From positions 1 through 30,624 of the forward strand of contig CBFHJJ010000017.1 of the NCBI GenBank assembly GCA_965655865.1: a stretch of DNA of 30,624 bases, given 5' to 3'. Position 1 is the first letter of the stretch. Each line of letters starts with the position of its first letter. This document shows, one piece after another, positions 22,558 to 30,624 of this stretch. Made by a program: the position numbers and the translations under genes. Source of the DNA: MAG-121220-bin8 sp965655865 (GTDB lineage: Bacteria; Bacteroidota; Bacteroidia; Flavobacteriales; Flavobacteriaceae). The notes under the pieces are model-generated. The model did not search any database and was not told the DNA's origin. It worked only from the letters and a program-made list of their open reading frames with translations.

Positions 22558-24252
22558 TTATTTTCTTCTTTTTTTTATTTCGGAATAAATTAAAACACTT
22601 AGAAAACCAAATAAAAAATACCATCTGTACGATTTTGGTTCGCCTTCCAGATTTATTGTAGTAAAAACTCTATCCCAACGAACTTTCCAATTTTTAAATC
22701 CATCATTTATTCCATCAATACTAAACCAGATAAATACAGGTTTTCCAACTATGTGGTCCTCAGGGACAAACCCCCAACTTCTACTGTCTTCAGATCTATA
22801 TCTGTTATCTCCCATCATCCAGTAATAATCTTGTTTAAAAGTGTAGTTATTAGTCTCAATACTATTAATACGAATTATTCCGTTTTGGTCAAGTGTTAAT
22901 TCATTTTTTTCATACTCTCTTATAATTTTTTTATAAATAGGTAGGTTATTTTTATTTAACTCAACAGTTTTATTTTTTGCTGGGATTATTATTGGTCCAA
23001 AATTATCTTCATTCCAGTTAAATTTTATGTCGTTTGGAAAAAATGATGTATTGTAAGATTTTATTTCATTGAAAGTTCTTTTTAAACTGTCTAATAATTT
23101 AGATTTTGAAATTAAATCTACTTGCTTTTTAGTAAGAAAAAGATCATTTTTTTTATCAGTAATCTCGGTCATTGAAATTCTTGAATTAAGTCTAACATCA
23201 TATGGAATTCCTTTTGATTTTGTTAGCACTATAAAATTTTCAGGATTGTTGTCTATAACCTGTAATAAATAAGGTCTTATCTGTTGAAATTTATATTGAT
23301 TTATGTCTTGAATTTTAAATTTTCTTTGAACATCAGTAACTCCCAGCTTAATTAAGTTTGATGCTGATACACCTTTGGAATTATATGCACTGTATTTGAA
23401 TATAGGTTTAGCTCTGTACGGCATAATACTTTCTTTACCGTTTATATGAATTATTCCATTTATGATTTCAAGAGTATCAGATGGAATTGCTACACATCTC
23501 TTTACATAATTTGATTTTTTATCAATTGGTTTTTTGACTCCTTTTTCACGAACAAAAAATTTTCTTACTGTATCTGCAGGCCAGCTGAACGACACTATCT
23601 CATTTCTTTTAATTTTTTGAAATCCTGGTAATCTAAAATATGGTATTTGAGGTTTATTTAAATAGGATCTAATTCCGGTACCAACTATAGTATCATGAAC
23701 CATTGGAAACGATACTGCAGTTTGTGGTGCTCTAGCTCCGTAATGAAACTTACTCACAAAAAGAAAATCACCAATTAAAATAGATTTCTCCAATGATCCA
23801 GTTGGTACAATAAATGGTTGGATGAAATATGTATGAACTAGAGTTGCTAAAATTACTGCAAATATAATTGAGCTAAGCCATTCTCCAAATGCAGTTTTTG
23901 GATTTAAATCTCTATCGCTTATGTACTTAGATTTAGATGAATAATTAATTAAGTATAAGAAAAAACCAAAAGAGAATAATGTAGCTATGGTATCAATTGT
24001 TGAGTTTTTTCCAAAGCTTCTTGCTGTTTCAACCCATATTACTGGAAAAATTAATAAATTAATTATAGGTAAGAATAACAAAATTACCCACCAAGTAGGT
24101 CTTTTTATTATTTTCATTAAAATAAACGCATTAAATAATGGAATAAAAGCATAGGTTCCTTTAAATCCTGATTTTATATACAGTTTCCAAGTACCCAGTC
24201 CGTGAATTAATTGAACTACTGCAAAGAATAATAACCATTCAAAAATTGTCAT
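22558..24252 (-). CDS. lepB: Signal peptidase I, long Bacteroidota form
   Basis: Membrane serine protease that removes Sec signal peptides. 564 residues, far longer than the 324 of E. coli. N-terminal hydrophobic segments lie at about 4-20, 33-47, 54-75, 88-104 and 126-145. The catalytic Ser is in PTGSLEKSILIGDFLFVSK (S153), and the general-base Lys in NYVKRCVAIPSD (K251). The C-terminal box DYYWMMGDNRYRSEDSRSWG is intact. Between them about 180 residues (roughly 275-460) form an insert, a known feature of the Bacteroidota enzymes. Another helix (about 540-558) ends the protein. It starts 2 bases after dapB; the co-transcription looks conserved but functionally unlinked. Confidence 0.95.
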   Translation of the reverse strand: MTIFEWLLFFAVVQLIHGLGTWKLYIKSGFKGTYAFIPLFNAFILMKIIKRPTWWVILLFLPIINLLIFPVIWVETARSFGKNSTIDTIATLFSFGFFLYLINYSSKSKYISDRDLNPKTAFGEWLSSIIFAVILATLVHTYFIQPFIVPTGSLEKSILIGDFLFVSKFHYGARAPQTAVSFPMVHDTIVGTGIRSYLNKPQIPYFRLPGFQKIKRNEIVSFSWPADTVRKFFVREKGVKKPIDKKSNYVKRCVAIPSDTLEIINGIIHINGKESIMPYRAKPIFKYSAYNSKGVSASNLIKLGVTDVQRKFKIQDINQYKFQQIRPYLLQVIDNNPENFIVLTKSKGIPYDVRLNSRISMTEITDKKNDLFLTKKQVDLISKSKLLDSLKRTFNEIKSYNTSFFPNDIKFNWNEDNFGPIIIPAKNKTVELNKNNLPIYKKIIREYEKNELTLDQNGIIRINSIETNNYTFKQDYYWMMGDNRYRSEDSRSWGFVPEDHIVGKPVFIWFSIDGINDGFKNWKVRWDRVFTTINLEGEPKSYRWYFLFGFLSVLIYSEIKKRRK

Positions 24253-24254
24253 AT

Positions 24255-24968
24255 TTAAAATTTAAAGTTTGAATCTTTTATAACATCACTCATGTTAAAG
24301 ACACCTTTTTTATTTAAGATCCATTCTGCTGCTATCACAGCACCCAATGCAAATCCTTTTCTGTTGTGAGCAGTGTGCTTAATTTCAATTGAATCAATTT
24401 CAGAATTATATTTTACCGTATGAGTTCCAGGGATATTATCCTCTCTTTTAGATATCATTTGTATGGCATCTTTATTGTTTTTTTCAAATGACCATTCTGA
24501 ATGTTTTGAGTTAGTTATGATTTCATCTGCTAAAGTAATAGCTGTTCCACTTGGTTTGTCTAATTTTTGCTTGTGATGAATTTCTTCAATGTTAATATCA
24601 TAATTTTTGTAATTACCAACAAGAGTTGCAAGCTTTTTATTTAGTTCAAAAAATAAGTTTACACCAAGACTGTAGTTTGACGAGTACATAAAACTTGTGT
24701 TTGTTTTTTTTGAATATTCAACAATTTCATCATAGTTTTCTAACCATCCTGTAGTGCCGCTTACAATTGGAACCGAGCTATCAAGTGATAACTTTATATT
24801 ATTAATTGCTGAATCAGGTGTACTAAAATTTATTGCTACATCGCTGTTTGTCAGTTTATCAACTAAATCCTCTTTATCAACAATTTTTGAAATAGAATGG
24901 CCTCTTTCTAAAGAAATTTTTTCAATTTCTTTACCCATTTTTCCATATCCAAGTAATGCTATTTTCAT
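24255..24968 (-). CDS. dapB: 4-hydroxy-tetrahydrodipicolinate reductase
   Basis: NAD(P)H-dependent reductase of the diaminopimelate/lysine pathway, supplying peptidoglycan and protein synthesis. 237 residues, a little shorter than the 273 of E. coli. Nucleotide-binding loop LLGYGKMGKE (5-14); catalytic motif EEIHHKQKLDKPSGTA with H131 and K135; SGTTGW (70-75) is also typical. All active-site residues are present. It lies 1 base after the DUF5683 gene and 2 bases before lepB, in the middle of the parAB-to-wbqC operon. Confidence 0.96.
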   Translation of the reverse strand: MKIALLGYGKMGKEIEKISLERGHSISKIVDKEDLVDKLTNSDVAINFSTPDSAINNIKLSLDSSVPIVSGTTGWLENYDEIVEYSKKTNTSFMYSSNYSLGVNLFFELNKKLATLVGNYKNYDINIEEIHHKQKLDKPSGTAITLADEIITNSKHSEWSFEKNNKDAIQMISKREDNIPGTHTVKYNSEIDSIEIKHTAHNRKGFALGAVIAAEWILNKKGVFNMSDVIKDSNFKF

Positions 24969-24969
24969 T

Positions 24970-25506
24970 TTAAAAATTCAAATTTAGTGATAATCCAATT
25001 GATTCGTAAGTTAACTCATCACCATGATTTAAATAAGGTTTTAAAGTCAAAGATTCATTAACGTTATATTGTTTTAAGTGTGAATCAATGTTGGCGTCTA
25101 ATATATTTAAAATATAAAAACCAACAATAAATACCATTGAAAGATCTCTGTTTTTCTTATGAAAATCAGCACCGTCTAGCAGTCTATTATCGTCAATTAT
25201 TAAATTTTGATAGGGATCGTTATTATAGCCAGCTTTCCTGCTTTTGTAAGCATTTCTATAATCCCAATATTTTTTTTGATTAAAATCATAAGAATAAATA
25301 GATGTCCCAATAGCTGCATAAACAATTGGAATTTTCCAATATTTCTTGTTATAGCCTTGACCTAAACCAGGAAGAACAGCAGAGTAAAACGCAGCTTTTG
25401 AAGGAGCAGATGGATCTAACTCGTCAAAAACTATTTCTTTTTCTTGAGATATAGCAGATATTGAGATTAAAGTTATTATAAATGATATGAAGAATCTATT
25501 TACCAC
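24970..25506 (-). CDS. DUF5683 domain protein, exported
   Basis: A 178-residue protein with a signal peptide (MVNRFFISFIITLISISAIS, cleavage likely before QEKE) and the DUF5683 pattern: PSAPSKAAFYSAVLPGLGQ, then YNKKYWKIPIVYAAIGTSIY and YRNAYKSRKAG. Two hydrophobic segments, around 55-72 and 125-140, suggest it stays in a membrane or folds compactly in the periplasm. The domain is common between parB and dapB in Bacteroidota; its function is unknown. It overlaps the end of parB by 11 bases. Confidence 0.85.
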   Translation of the reverse strand: MVNRFFISFIITLISISAISQEKEIVFDELDPSAPSKAAFYSAVLPGLGQGYNKKYWKIPIVYAAIGTSIYSYDFNQKKYWDYRNAYKSRKAGYNNDPYQNLIIDDNRLLDGADFHKKNRDLSMVFIVGFYILNILDANIDSHLKQYNVNESLTLKPYLNHGDELTYESIGLSLNLNF

Positions 25507-26389
25507 CTGTAAGCTTCTTAATTATTTTATTATACTCTTCAATGTTATTAAAAGAAATCAAAACCGTACCCTTGTTTTTCGTTTTTAACGAGACTTTAAC
25601 CCCCATTTTTAATTTTTGAGTAATCCTTTTAATATCATTTTTATAAAAGTCTATACTTATTACTTTTTTTATGTTTTTTATTGATGATTTATTACTTGAA
25701 ATTAGTTTTTCAGTTTGTCTTACTGAAAGAGAGTCAGATAAAATCTTTTTATAGTATTTTAATTGTTTTTCTTTTTCTTCAACTGAAACTAGTGTTCTTC
25801 CATGACCCATGGATATGAAACCGTCTCTAATTCCTGTTTGAATTATTGGATCCAATTTCAAAAGACGCAAATAATTTGAAATGGTAGATCTTTTTTTACC
25901 AACCCTGATACTCATTTCGTCTTGGGTTAACATTATTTCGTCAATAAGTCTTTGATAACATAAAGCTATTTCTATTGGGTCTAAATTCTCTCTTTGTATA
26001 TTTTCAACTAAAGCCATCTCTAAAGATTGTTGATCATTAGCAATTCTGATATAGGCAGGAATAGATTTTATTTTTAAAAATGAAACAGCTCTAAACCTTC
26101 TTTCTCCAGCTATAATTTGATAGGATTTAAATCCAGTTTTTCTAACAGTTATTGGTTGTATTATTCCTAATTGTTCAATTGAATTAGCTAATTCAGATAT
26201 TTTATCTTTTTCAAAATTTGTTCTCGGTTGAAATGGATTAATTTTAATTTGATTAATGGGTAATTCAATAATATTCCCAATTAATTGGTCTGCATTTGAA
26301 TCTTGTGCTGAATTAATATCATTTTCCTGATTTTCAAGTAGAGCTGAAAGTCCTCTACCGAGTGATTGTTTTTTATATGCTTTAGCCAT
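25496..26389 (-). CDS. parB: Chromosome partitioning protein ParB
   Basis: CTP-dependent DNA clamp that loads at parS and spreads to organise the origin region. 297 residues. The chromosomal ParB leader LGRGLSALL is at 11-19; the CTP-binding blocks IKINPFQPRTNF, NSIEQLGIIQPITV and GERRFRA follow; then the helix-turn-helix parS-binding region (about 150-200, RVGKKRSTISNYLRLLKLD and GHGRTL) and a C-terminal dimerisation region. It overlaps parA by 8 bases. No parS site of the usual GTTTCACGTGAAAC type is visible in this window. Confidence 0.96.
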   Translation of the reverse strand: MAKAYKKQSLGRGLSALLENQENDINSAQDSNADQLIGNIIELPINQIKINPFQPRTNFEKDKISELANSIEQLGIIQPITVRKTGFKSYQIIAGERRFRAVSFLKIKSIPAYIRIANDQQSLEMALVENIQRENLDPIEIALCYQRLIDEIMLTQDEMSIRVGKKRSTISNYLRLLKLDPIIQTGIRDGFISMGHGRTLVSVEEKEKQLKYYKKILSDSLSVRQTEKLISSNKSSIKNIKKVISIDFYKNDIKRITQKLKMGVKVSLKTKNKGTVLISFNNIEEYNKIIKKLTGGK

Positions 26390-27152
26390 TTTTATTATTG
26401 TTAATTAATTCATGGGCGAGCTTGATATAGTTTTTTGCTCCTTTACTAGTTGAGTCGTAGTCTATTATGTTTTTTCCGTAACTTGGAGCTTCCCCAAGAG
26501 TTACATTTCGTTGAATTATAGTTTTAAAAACCATATTGTGAAAATGTTTTCTTACTTCTTCAACGACTTGATTTGAAAGTCTTAATCTTGAATCATACAT
26601 AGTTAAGAGAAGACCTTCAATATTCAAATTTGGATTATGAATCTTTTGAATACTTTTTATAGTATTTAATAGTTTACCTAATCCTTCTAATGCAAAATAT
26701 TCGCATTGAATAGGGATTATTACGGAGTTTGATGCTGTTAATGCGTTTAAAGTTATTAATCCAAGAGAAGGTGCACAGTCAATAATTATATAATCGTAAT
26801 TATCTTTAATTTTATTTAGTGCTTTTTTTAACATAAACTCTCTGTCAGGATGATTCACTAGTTCAAGTTCAATAGCAACTAAATCAATATTTGAGGGTAT
26901 GATGTCTAAATTCGGGGTATTAGATTTTAATATTATATCTTCTGCTTTTTCGGTATGTTCAAGTAACTGATAAGAGGAGTATTTAATTTTTTTTAAATCA
27001 ACTCCAATTCCTGAGGTTGCATTTGCTTGTGGATCAAGATCTATTAAAAGAACTTTTTGCTCTAAAATTCCTAAGCAGGCAGAGAGATTAAGCGCTGTAG
27101 TAGTCTTACCAACCCCACCTTTTTGATTGGAAACTGAAATGATTTTACCCAT
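26382..27152 (-). CDS. parA: Chromosome partitioning ATPase ParA (Soj family)
   Basis: Walker-type ATPase that forms the dynamic nucleoid gradient moving ParB-parS complexes. 256 residues. The deviant Walker A motif KGGVGKTTTALNL follows the first ten residues, and IIDCAPSLGLITLNAL is the Walker B block. A TTG one codon earlier (27155) is in frame, but the ATG at 27152 gives the expected MGKIISVSNQKGG start and is chosen. It lies 67 bases downstream of the divIC-like gene and probably has its own promoter, though only an imperfect TATTTTTA is seen in the gap. Confidence 0.95.
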   Translation of the reverse strand: MGKIISVSNQKGGVGKTTTALNLSACLGILEQKVLLIDLDPQANATSGIGVDLKKIKYSSYQLLEHTEKAEDIILKSNTPNLDIIPSNIDLVAIELELVNHPDREFMLKKALNKIKDNYDYIIIDCAPSLGLITLNALTASNSVIIPIQCEYFALEGLGKLLNTIKSIQKIHNPNLNIEGLLLTMYDSRLRLSNQVVEEVRKHFHNMVFKTIIQRNVTLGEAPSYGKNIIDYDSTSKGAKNYIKLAHELINNNKNG

Positions 27153-27222
27153 CAATATATATTTATTCTAAAAATACAATTTTTTGAAATTTAAATATAG
27201 ATCTAACAGGGGTTTTTGTTAA

Positions 27223-27558
27223 CTAGTTTTTAATACTATCCTTGAACTCAATTATGTAGATTTCTTCATCTTTCTTTTTCATAAAAAACTTTTCTCTTGC
27301 AAAAGCTTCATAATTATCAGGATCTTTTAAATCGTCTATCAATTTTTGATCATTTTCAATTTCTTTTTTTAATTTTTCTTTCTTGATAACTAAATCATTA
27401 ATTTCTGAGTTAAGAGTGCTATGAAATAGATATGAGTTTGTATCAATAAATAGCATCCAAATAAAAAAGAACAAACTAACAACTATATAAAAATTAGTAA
27501 AAATTTTAAAGTATCGATTTGATTTGATTTTTTTTATAAAAATTTTAAATGAATTCAT
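27223..27558 (-). CDS. FtsB/DivIC-like septum formation initiator protein
   Basis: A 111-residue bitopic membrane protein: short basic N-terminus, one transmembrane helix (about 18-37), then a periplasmic coiled coil (about 45-80) and the family's C-terminal block YEAFAREKFFMKKKDEEIYII. Proteins of this type join FtsL and FtsQ in the divisome and pass the activation signal for septal peptidoglycan synthesis. Its ATG lies inside the last 14 bases of the uridine kinase gene, so translation is coupled. Whether it is the FtsB or DivIC ortholog cannot be decided here. Confidence 0.88.
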   Translation of the reverse strand: MNSFKIFIKKIKSNRYFKIFTNFYIVVSLFFFIWMLFIDTNSYLFHSTLNSEINDLVIKKEKLKKEIENDQKLIDDLKDPDNYEAFAREKFFMKKKDEEIYIIEFKDSIKN

Positions 27559-28162
27559 TTATCAACTTTATTATTTCATTAATTGATTTTTGATTACTAT
27601 TTATAACTGCATTTGCTTTTTTTCTCGAGGGATGAATAAATTTTTTATACATAGGTTCACACATTTCATTAAATCTATTTATGACTTCTTCTTCTGTTCG
27701 CCCTCTTTCTTTTATATCTCGTTTTATTCTTCGATTAAGCCTTGTTTGAGAATCTAAATTTAAAAATAATCCAAAATCAATAAGATTTATTAATTCGTCA
27801 TTACAAAAAATATGAAGTCCCTCAAGAATAATAATTCTTTTTGGTTTTAAAAGTTTATTTTTTTTTAATCTTTTATGGCTTTTGTAAGAATATATAGGTT
27901 CTTTAATGCTCTTGTTTTTTATTAGATCATTTAAGTGCTTAATCAATAATTCAAAGTCTATAGAATTTGGATGGTCAAAATTAATTTTGGTCCTTTCATT
28001 AAAACTTAATTTAGAATGATCTTTATAATATGAGTCCGTATTAATTTTGATTACACCTTTATCATTATAATAATCTTTAATCTTTTGAGAAATTGTTGAT
28101 TTTCCAGAACATGTTCCACCGCAAATTCCAATAATAATAACTTTGTTATCCTCAAACTTCAT
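27545..28162 (-). CDS. udk: Uridine kinase
   Basis: Phosphorylates uridine and cytidine with ATP or GTP, pyrimidine salvage. 205 residues, P-loop GICGGTCSGKSTIS close to the N-terminus, then INTDSYYKDHS (the family's DxFY-like substrate block), NFDHPNSIDFELL and ILEGLHIF. These are diagnostic for the uridine kinase/phosphoribulokinase group. A TTG at 28165 is in frame, but the ATG at 28162 is preferred. The gene overlaps the preceding dehydrogenase gene by 11 bases and the following divIC-like gene by 14. Confidence 0.92.
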   Translation of the reverse strand: MKFEDNKVIIIGICGGTCSGKSTISQKIKDYYNDKGVIKINTDSYYKDHSKLSFNERTKINFDHPNSIDFELLIKHLNDLIKNKSIKEPIYSYKSHKRLKKNKLLKPKRIIILEGLHIFCNDELINLIDFGLFLNLDSQTRLNRRIKRDIKERGRTEEEVINRFNEMCEPMYKKFIHPSRKKANAVINSNQKSINEIIKLINEFI

Positions 28163-29639
28163 CAACTTCTTTTTCAGTTACTAGTTTTTCAGTTTTGTTT
28201 CCCCAACTGTTTAAAATGTAATTCATTATTTCAGCAATTTCTAGGTTATCCAAGCCCATTTTTTCCATGTTTAAGTTGTAATTAACACCATTTACGACAA
28301 TTGGTCCTGAAAGTCCATATTTAATTGCTTTTATTGATTCTAAGCGTTTGTTTAATAAATAATCTGCATTAGCTAATGGGGGATATGCTCCTTTTACTCC
28401 TTTTCCGTCAGTCATGTGACATCTCATACAAAAATCCTCATACAATTCTTTACCAATAGGATGGTTATTAACGTCAGATAATTTTAAATTACTTTTTTTT
28501 TTTGAAGGTACTATTTTGTAAACTCCTTTGTTTTCGATAGAAACATAAATATATCCGTCTGGACCTTGTTTCACATCTCTGGGTCGACCAAGATTTTCAC
28601 CTATTTTTGATCTGGAAATTACTTTGTTGTCTTTTAAACCAAGTCTCTCAACATATTTAAATACTAATGCGCCTGCCAATAAACTTCCTTTCCAGTTTGG
28701 GTAAATTTCACTGGAAATAAACTCGAACGAACTTGGTGCTATTGATGGTAGCCAATAATACAACGGTTGCTCCATGTTTGGAAGACTTTTATCTTTAGTT
28801 ATTGTTGTTCCACTATAATTTATACCATATGTAATTTTGGGCCACCCATAATTCTTTCCTTTTTTTATTATATTGATTTCATCTCCTCCTCTTGGGCCAT
28901 GTTCATTAGTCCAAATCTCACCAGTCTCAGGATGTTTAAATATGCCTTGTGGGTTTCGGTGTCCATAAGAGTAAATAGCTTTTCTTGCGTTTTCTTCATT
29001 ATAAAATGGATTGTCTGAAGGAATTGTTCCGTCATCTTTTATTCTGTAAATTTTTCCACCATCAATTGTGATATCTTGCGGATTTACATTTCTATTTCCC
29101 CTATCTCCAATTGAAAAAAAGAGATAATTTTTATTATCAAAAACCATTCTTCCTCCAAAATGTTGACCTTTTTTGGTATTAGGGGATCCTTTGTAAAGGA
29201 CTTCTAAATCAACTAATGAATTATCAATTAGTTTAGCCCTAGCTATTGTAGTATTGCCACCTTCCCCTATGACATCTTCAGATGCATAAGATAAATAGAG
29301 CCATTTATTTTCTTTAAATTCTGGATGAATAGCTAAATCTAAAAGTCCACCTTGTCCTCTGAAGTATATTTCAGGAAGACCTTGTATTTCTGTTTTTACT
29401 CCATTTTTATAGTGATAAATAGACCCGGACTTTACTGATGCAAGTATAGAGTTATCGTCTAAAAATTCAATCCCCCAAATTATGTTTTCATCTTCAAAAA
29501 CTAATTCCATTTCATAGTTATCCTCGTTAGTTATTATTGAATTTTTATCTTCTTTATCTAAAGGTTTTAAATCCTGAGCACATGAATAGTTAATAATAAA
29601 GATTCCTAACAGGATACTAATTGAGAATTTATTTTTCAT
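28152..29639 (-). CDS. PQQ-dependent sugar dehydrogenase fused to cytochrome c domain
   Basis: A 495-residue exported oxidoreductase. N-terminal signal MKNKFSISILLGIFIINYSC, probably a lipoprotein with Cys20 as anchor. Residues about 45-372 are a six-bladed propeller of the soluble aldose sugar dehydrogenase (Asd/GdhB-like) type: GQGGLLDLAIHPEF, GKIYRIKDDGTIPSDNPF, YSYGHRNPQG and NEHGPRGGDEINII are the PQQ/calcium-site blocks. After a Lys-rich linker, a cytochrome c domain (about 392-485) carries the heme motif CMRCH (C404-H408). Electrons from sugar oxidation would pass from PQQ to heme inside one chain. An A11 run encodes the linker. It starts 16 bases after the BI-1 gene. Confidence 0.93.
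   Translation of the reverse strand: MKNKFSISILLGIFIINYSCAQDLKPLDKEDKNSIITNEDNYEMELVFEDENIIWGIEFLDDNSILASVKSGSIYHYKNGVKTEIQGLPEIYFRGQGGLLDLAIHPEFKENKWLYLSYASEDVIGEGGNTTIARAKLIDNSLVDLEVLYKGSPNTKKGQHFGGRMVFDNKNYLFFSIGDRGNRNVNPQDITIDGGKIYRIKDDGTIPSDNPFYNEENARKAIYSYGHRNPQGIFKHPETGEIWTNEHGPRGGDEINIIKKGKNYGWPKITYGINYSGTTITKDKSLPNMEQPLYYWLPSIAPSSFEFISSEIYPNWKGSLLAGALVFKYVERLGLKDNKVISRSKIGENLGRPRDVKQGPDGYIYVSIENKGVYKIVPSKKKSNLKLSDVNNHPIGKELYEDFCMRCHMTDGKGVKGAYPPLANADYLLNKRLESIKAIKYGLSGPIVVNGVNYNLNMEKMGLDNLEIAEIMNYILNSWGNKTEKLVTEKEVDEV
28493..28503 (-). other. A11 homopolymer in the dehydrogenase-cytochrome linker
   Basis: Eleven T on the + strand, A11 in the message, covering the last base of codon 379 to the first of codon 383. 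One A fewer reads K-K-K-V-I-stop; one A more reads K-K-K-K-stop. Either product is the propeller without the cytochrome domain. Confidence 0.6.
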
Positions 29640-29655
29640 ATTTAATTTATATTAT

Positions 29656-30519
29656 TTAATTACCTCCACTTTCAGCAAAAATTTGAAGTAAATCTAAAAA
29701 TAAATTAATAATATCTAAATATAAATTTACTGCGATTTTTATTGCAGTTGACCAGGATTCATCACCAGTGTTCATTTGTTTTTCTAACATGTCAAAATCG
29801 TATAACAAATATCCTGTAAAAATAAGAACACCAAAATATGCTCTTAAAAGTGAATATTTTTTAGATTTAAAAATAAATACGTTTAAAATTCCCATTACAA
29901 TAAGAATAATCAACGCAATAAACAAAAATCCCCCAAGAATACTAAAATCAAATGATGAAGTAAACACTATTGATGCGGTTGCAAGAACAGCTATCGTAGT
30001 ACCCATCATTGCTTGAAAAACTACATTTTGCCATTCTTGATGATAATTGTCCTTTTTAAAACTGTTTGATGATATTATTTTATCAATAATTAATTTATAC
30101 TTTTCAGAGTCTGAGTCAAATAGTTCAGTTGGATTAGATTTTTCATAGAACATCGTCTTTTTTTCATCTTTTTGACCAAAAAATTTCTCAGTAGTTGTTT
30201 TTCTTTCAGTAACAACGGATTTGCTTAATAAACCAAATTGTTTTTTATATTTTCTCATTTTAAAACTTTCTCCAAGAGCTGACACCGTAGGTCCAATGCT
30301 CCAACCTATAAATCCTGAAAATATTCCAACAAGAATTAGATTTAAAGGATATACATTATCATAATACATTATAGCAAATAAGAATATAAAAGTTCCTGCA
30401 ATATTAATTATCGCTTCAGAAGTTGTTTCATAAGCTTTATTAATTCTGGCAAAAAGAGTAGTTATTACTAGCATAACTCCTACAATTAAAAAGGTTTTGG
30501 CAAATAAAATATCGTACAT
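29656..30519 (-). CDS. Bax inhibitor-1/YccA family membrane protein
   Basis: A 287-residue inner-membrane protein. Helices at about 5-23, 36-52, 59-82, 168-188, 193-217, 223-241 and 259-282. The C-terminal blocks TGYLLYDFDMLE and NLYLDIINLFLDLLQIF are the BI-1 family signature, including the paired acidic residues thought to act as pH sensor and calcium-leak gate. A hydrophilic stretch of about 75 residues (88-165), rich in Lys, Glu and Ser, separates the third and fourth helices and is longer than in most bacterial members. It is the first protein gene after tRNA-Pro; no clear promoter lies between them. Confidence 0.88.
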   Translation of the reverse strand: MYDILFAKTFLIVGVMLVITTLFARINKAYETTSEAIINIAGTFIFLFAIMYYDNVYPLNLILVGIFSGFIGWSIGPTVSALGESFKMRKYKKQFGLLSKSVVTERKTTTEKFFGQKDEKKTMFYEKSNPTELFDSDSEKYKLIIDKIISSNSFKKDNYHQEWQNVVFQAMMGTTIAVLATASIVFTSSFDFSILGGFLFIALIILIVMGILNVFIFKSKKYSLLRAYFGVLIFTGYLLYDFDMLEKQMNTGDESWSTAIKIAVNLYLDIINLFLDLLQIFAESGGN

Positions 30520-30545
30520 AATTTGATTTTGTCTAAGTTAAAAAA

Positions 30546-30623
<78 letters not shown>

Positions 30624-30624
30624 T

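Noticed and set aside
26382..26389. A parS centromere site near parAB
   Set aside because: I looked for GTTTCACGTGAAAC-like palindromes across the window and saw none; it may lie nearer the origin elsewhere.
27206..27226. TAACA...TGTTA inverted repeat between the divIC-like gene and parA as an operator
   Set aside because: Arms are only 5 bp and overlap the end of the divIC-like gene; not distinguishable from chance.

Overview
The window is a compact, very AT-rich stretch (roughly 30% GC by eye) of a Bacteroidota chromosome, almost certainly from the Flavobacteriia and plausibly a small-genome marine lineage. The evidence is the DnaK tail ending in DFEEVK, the long Bacteroidota-type signal peptidase I, the order parA-parB-DUF5683-dapB-lepB-wbqC, a TonB-dependent receptor with a CarboxypepD_reg-like front end, an RNase P RNA with Bacteroidota-style conserved blocks, and repeated TAnnTTTG promoter elements in place of a TATAAT box. 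I see no insertion sequence, prophage, CRISPR array, toxin-antitoxin pair or defence island; it reads as core chromosome.

Layout. Bases 1-1749 (+): end of dnaK with a strong terminator, a hotdog thioesterase, a CPBP membrane protease and a 59-residue membrane protein. Bases 1766-3160 (-): fumC. A small membrane protein (3280-3441, +) follows, then a TonB-dependent receptor, an ArsC-like protein and release factor 2 (3443-7381, -). prfB is split by a programmed +1 frameshift, so its true start is at 7381. Bases 7510-13067 (+): threonine aldolase, a lipoprotein oligopeptidase B, and a pair of PLP enzymes that fit CapA and CapB, the cysteate synthase and cysteate acyltransferase of sulfonolipid (capnine) synthesis. 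Bases 13156-19915 (+): one tightly packed operon, pyrR-pyrB-(STAS-like)-rnz-pdxH-sixA-ppk-ppx, joining pyrimidine synthesis, tRNA 3' processing, vitamin B6 and polyphosphate metabolism. dnaX converges on it, sharing a 6-base stop palindrome. rnpB (+) lies between dnaX and the leftward operon parA-parB-DUF5683-dapB-lepB-wbqC (27152 to 21948). Upstream on the same strand are ftsB/divIC-like, uridine kinase, a PQQ sugar dehydrogenase fused to cytochrome c, a Bax-inhibitor-1 family protein and tRNA-Pro(GGG).

How the genes connect. pdxH makes the PLP cofactor used by three enzymes here (threonine aldolase, CapA, CapB). Ppk, Ppx and SixA form a phosphate/polyphosphate module. parAB, the DivIC-like protein and dnaX touch chromosome segregation, division and replication.

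I did not find a clear new multi-gene system. The most interesting signals are small: (1) the internal Shine-Dalgarno of the prfB frameshift site lies inside a near-perfect hairpin; (2) the two longest homopolymers seen, both A11 on the coding strand, sit at domain boundaries in dnaX and in the dehydrogenase-cytochrome fusion, where slippage either way would give an immediate stop and a single-domain product; (3) the capAB pair. Several exact TAnnTTTG elements lie so close to start codons that the mRNAs should have very short leaders or none.
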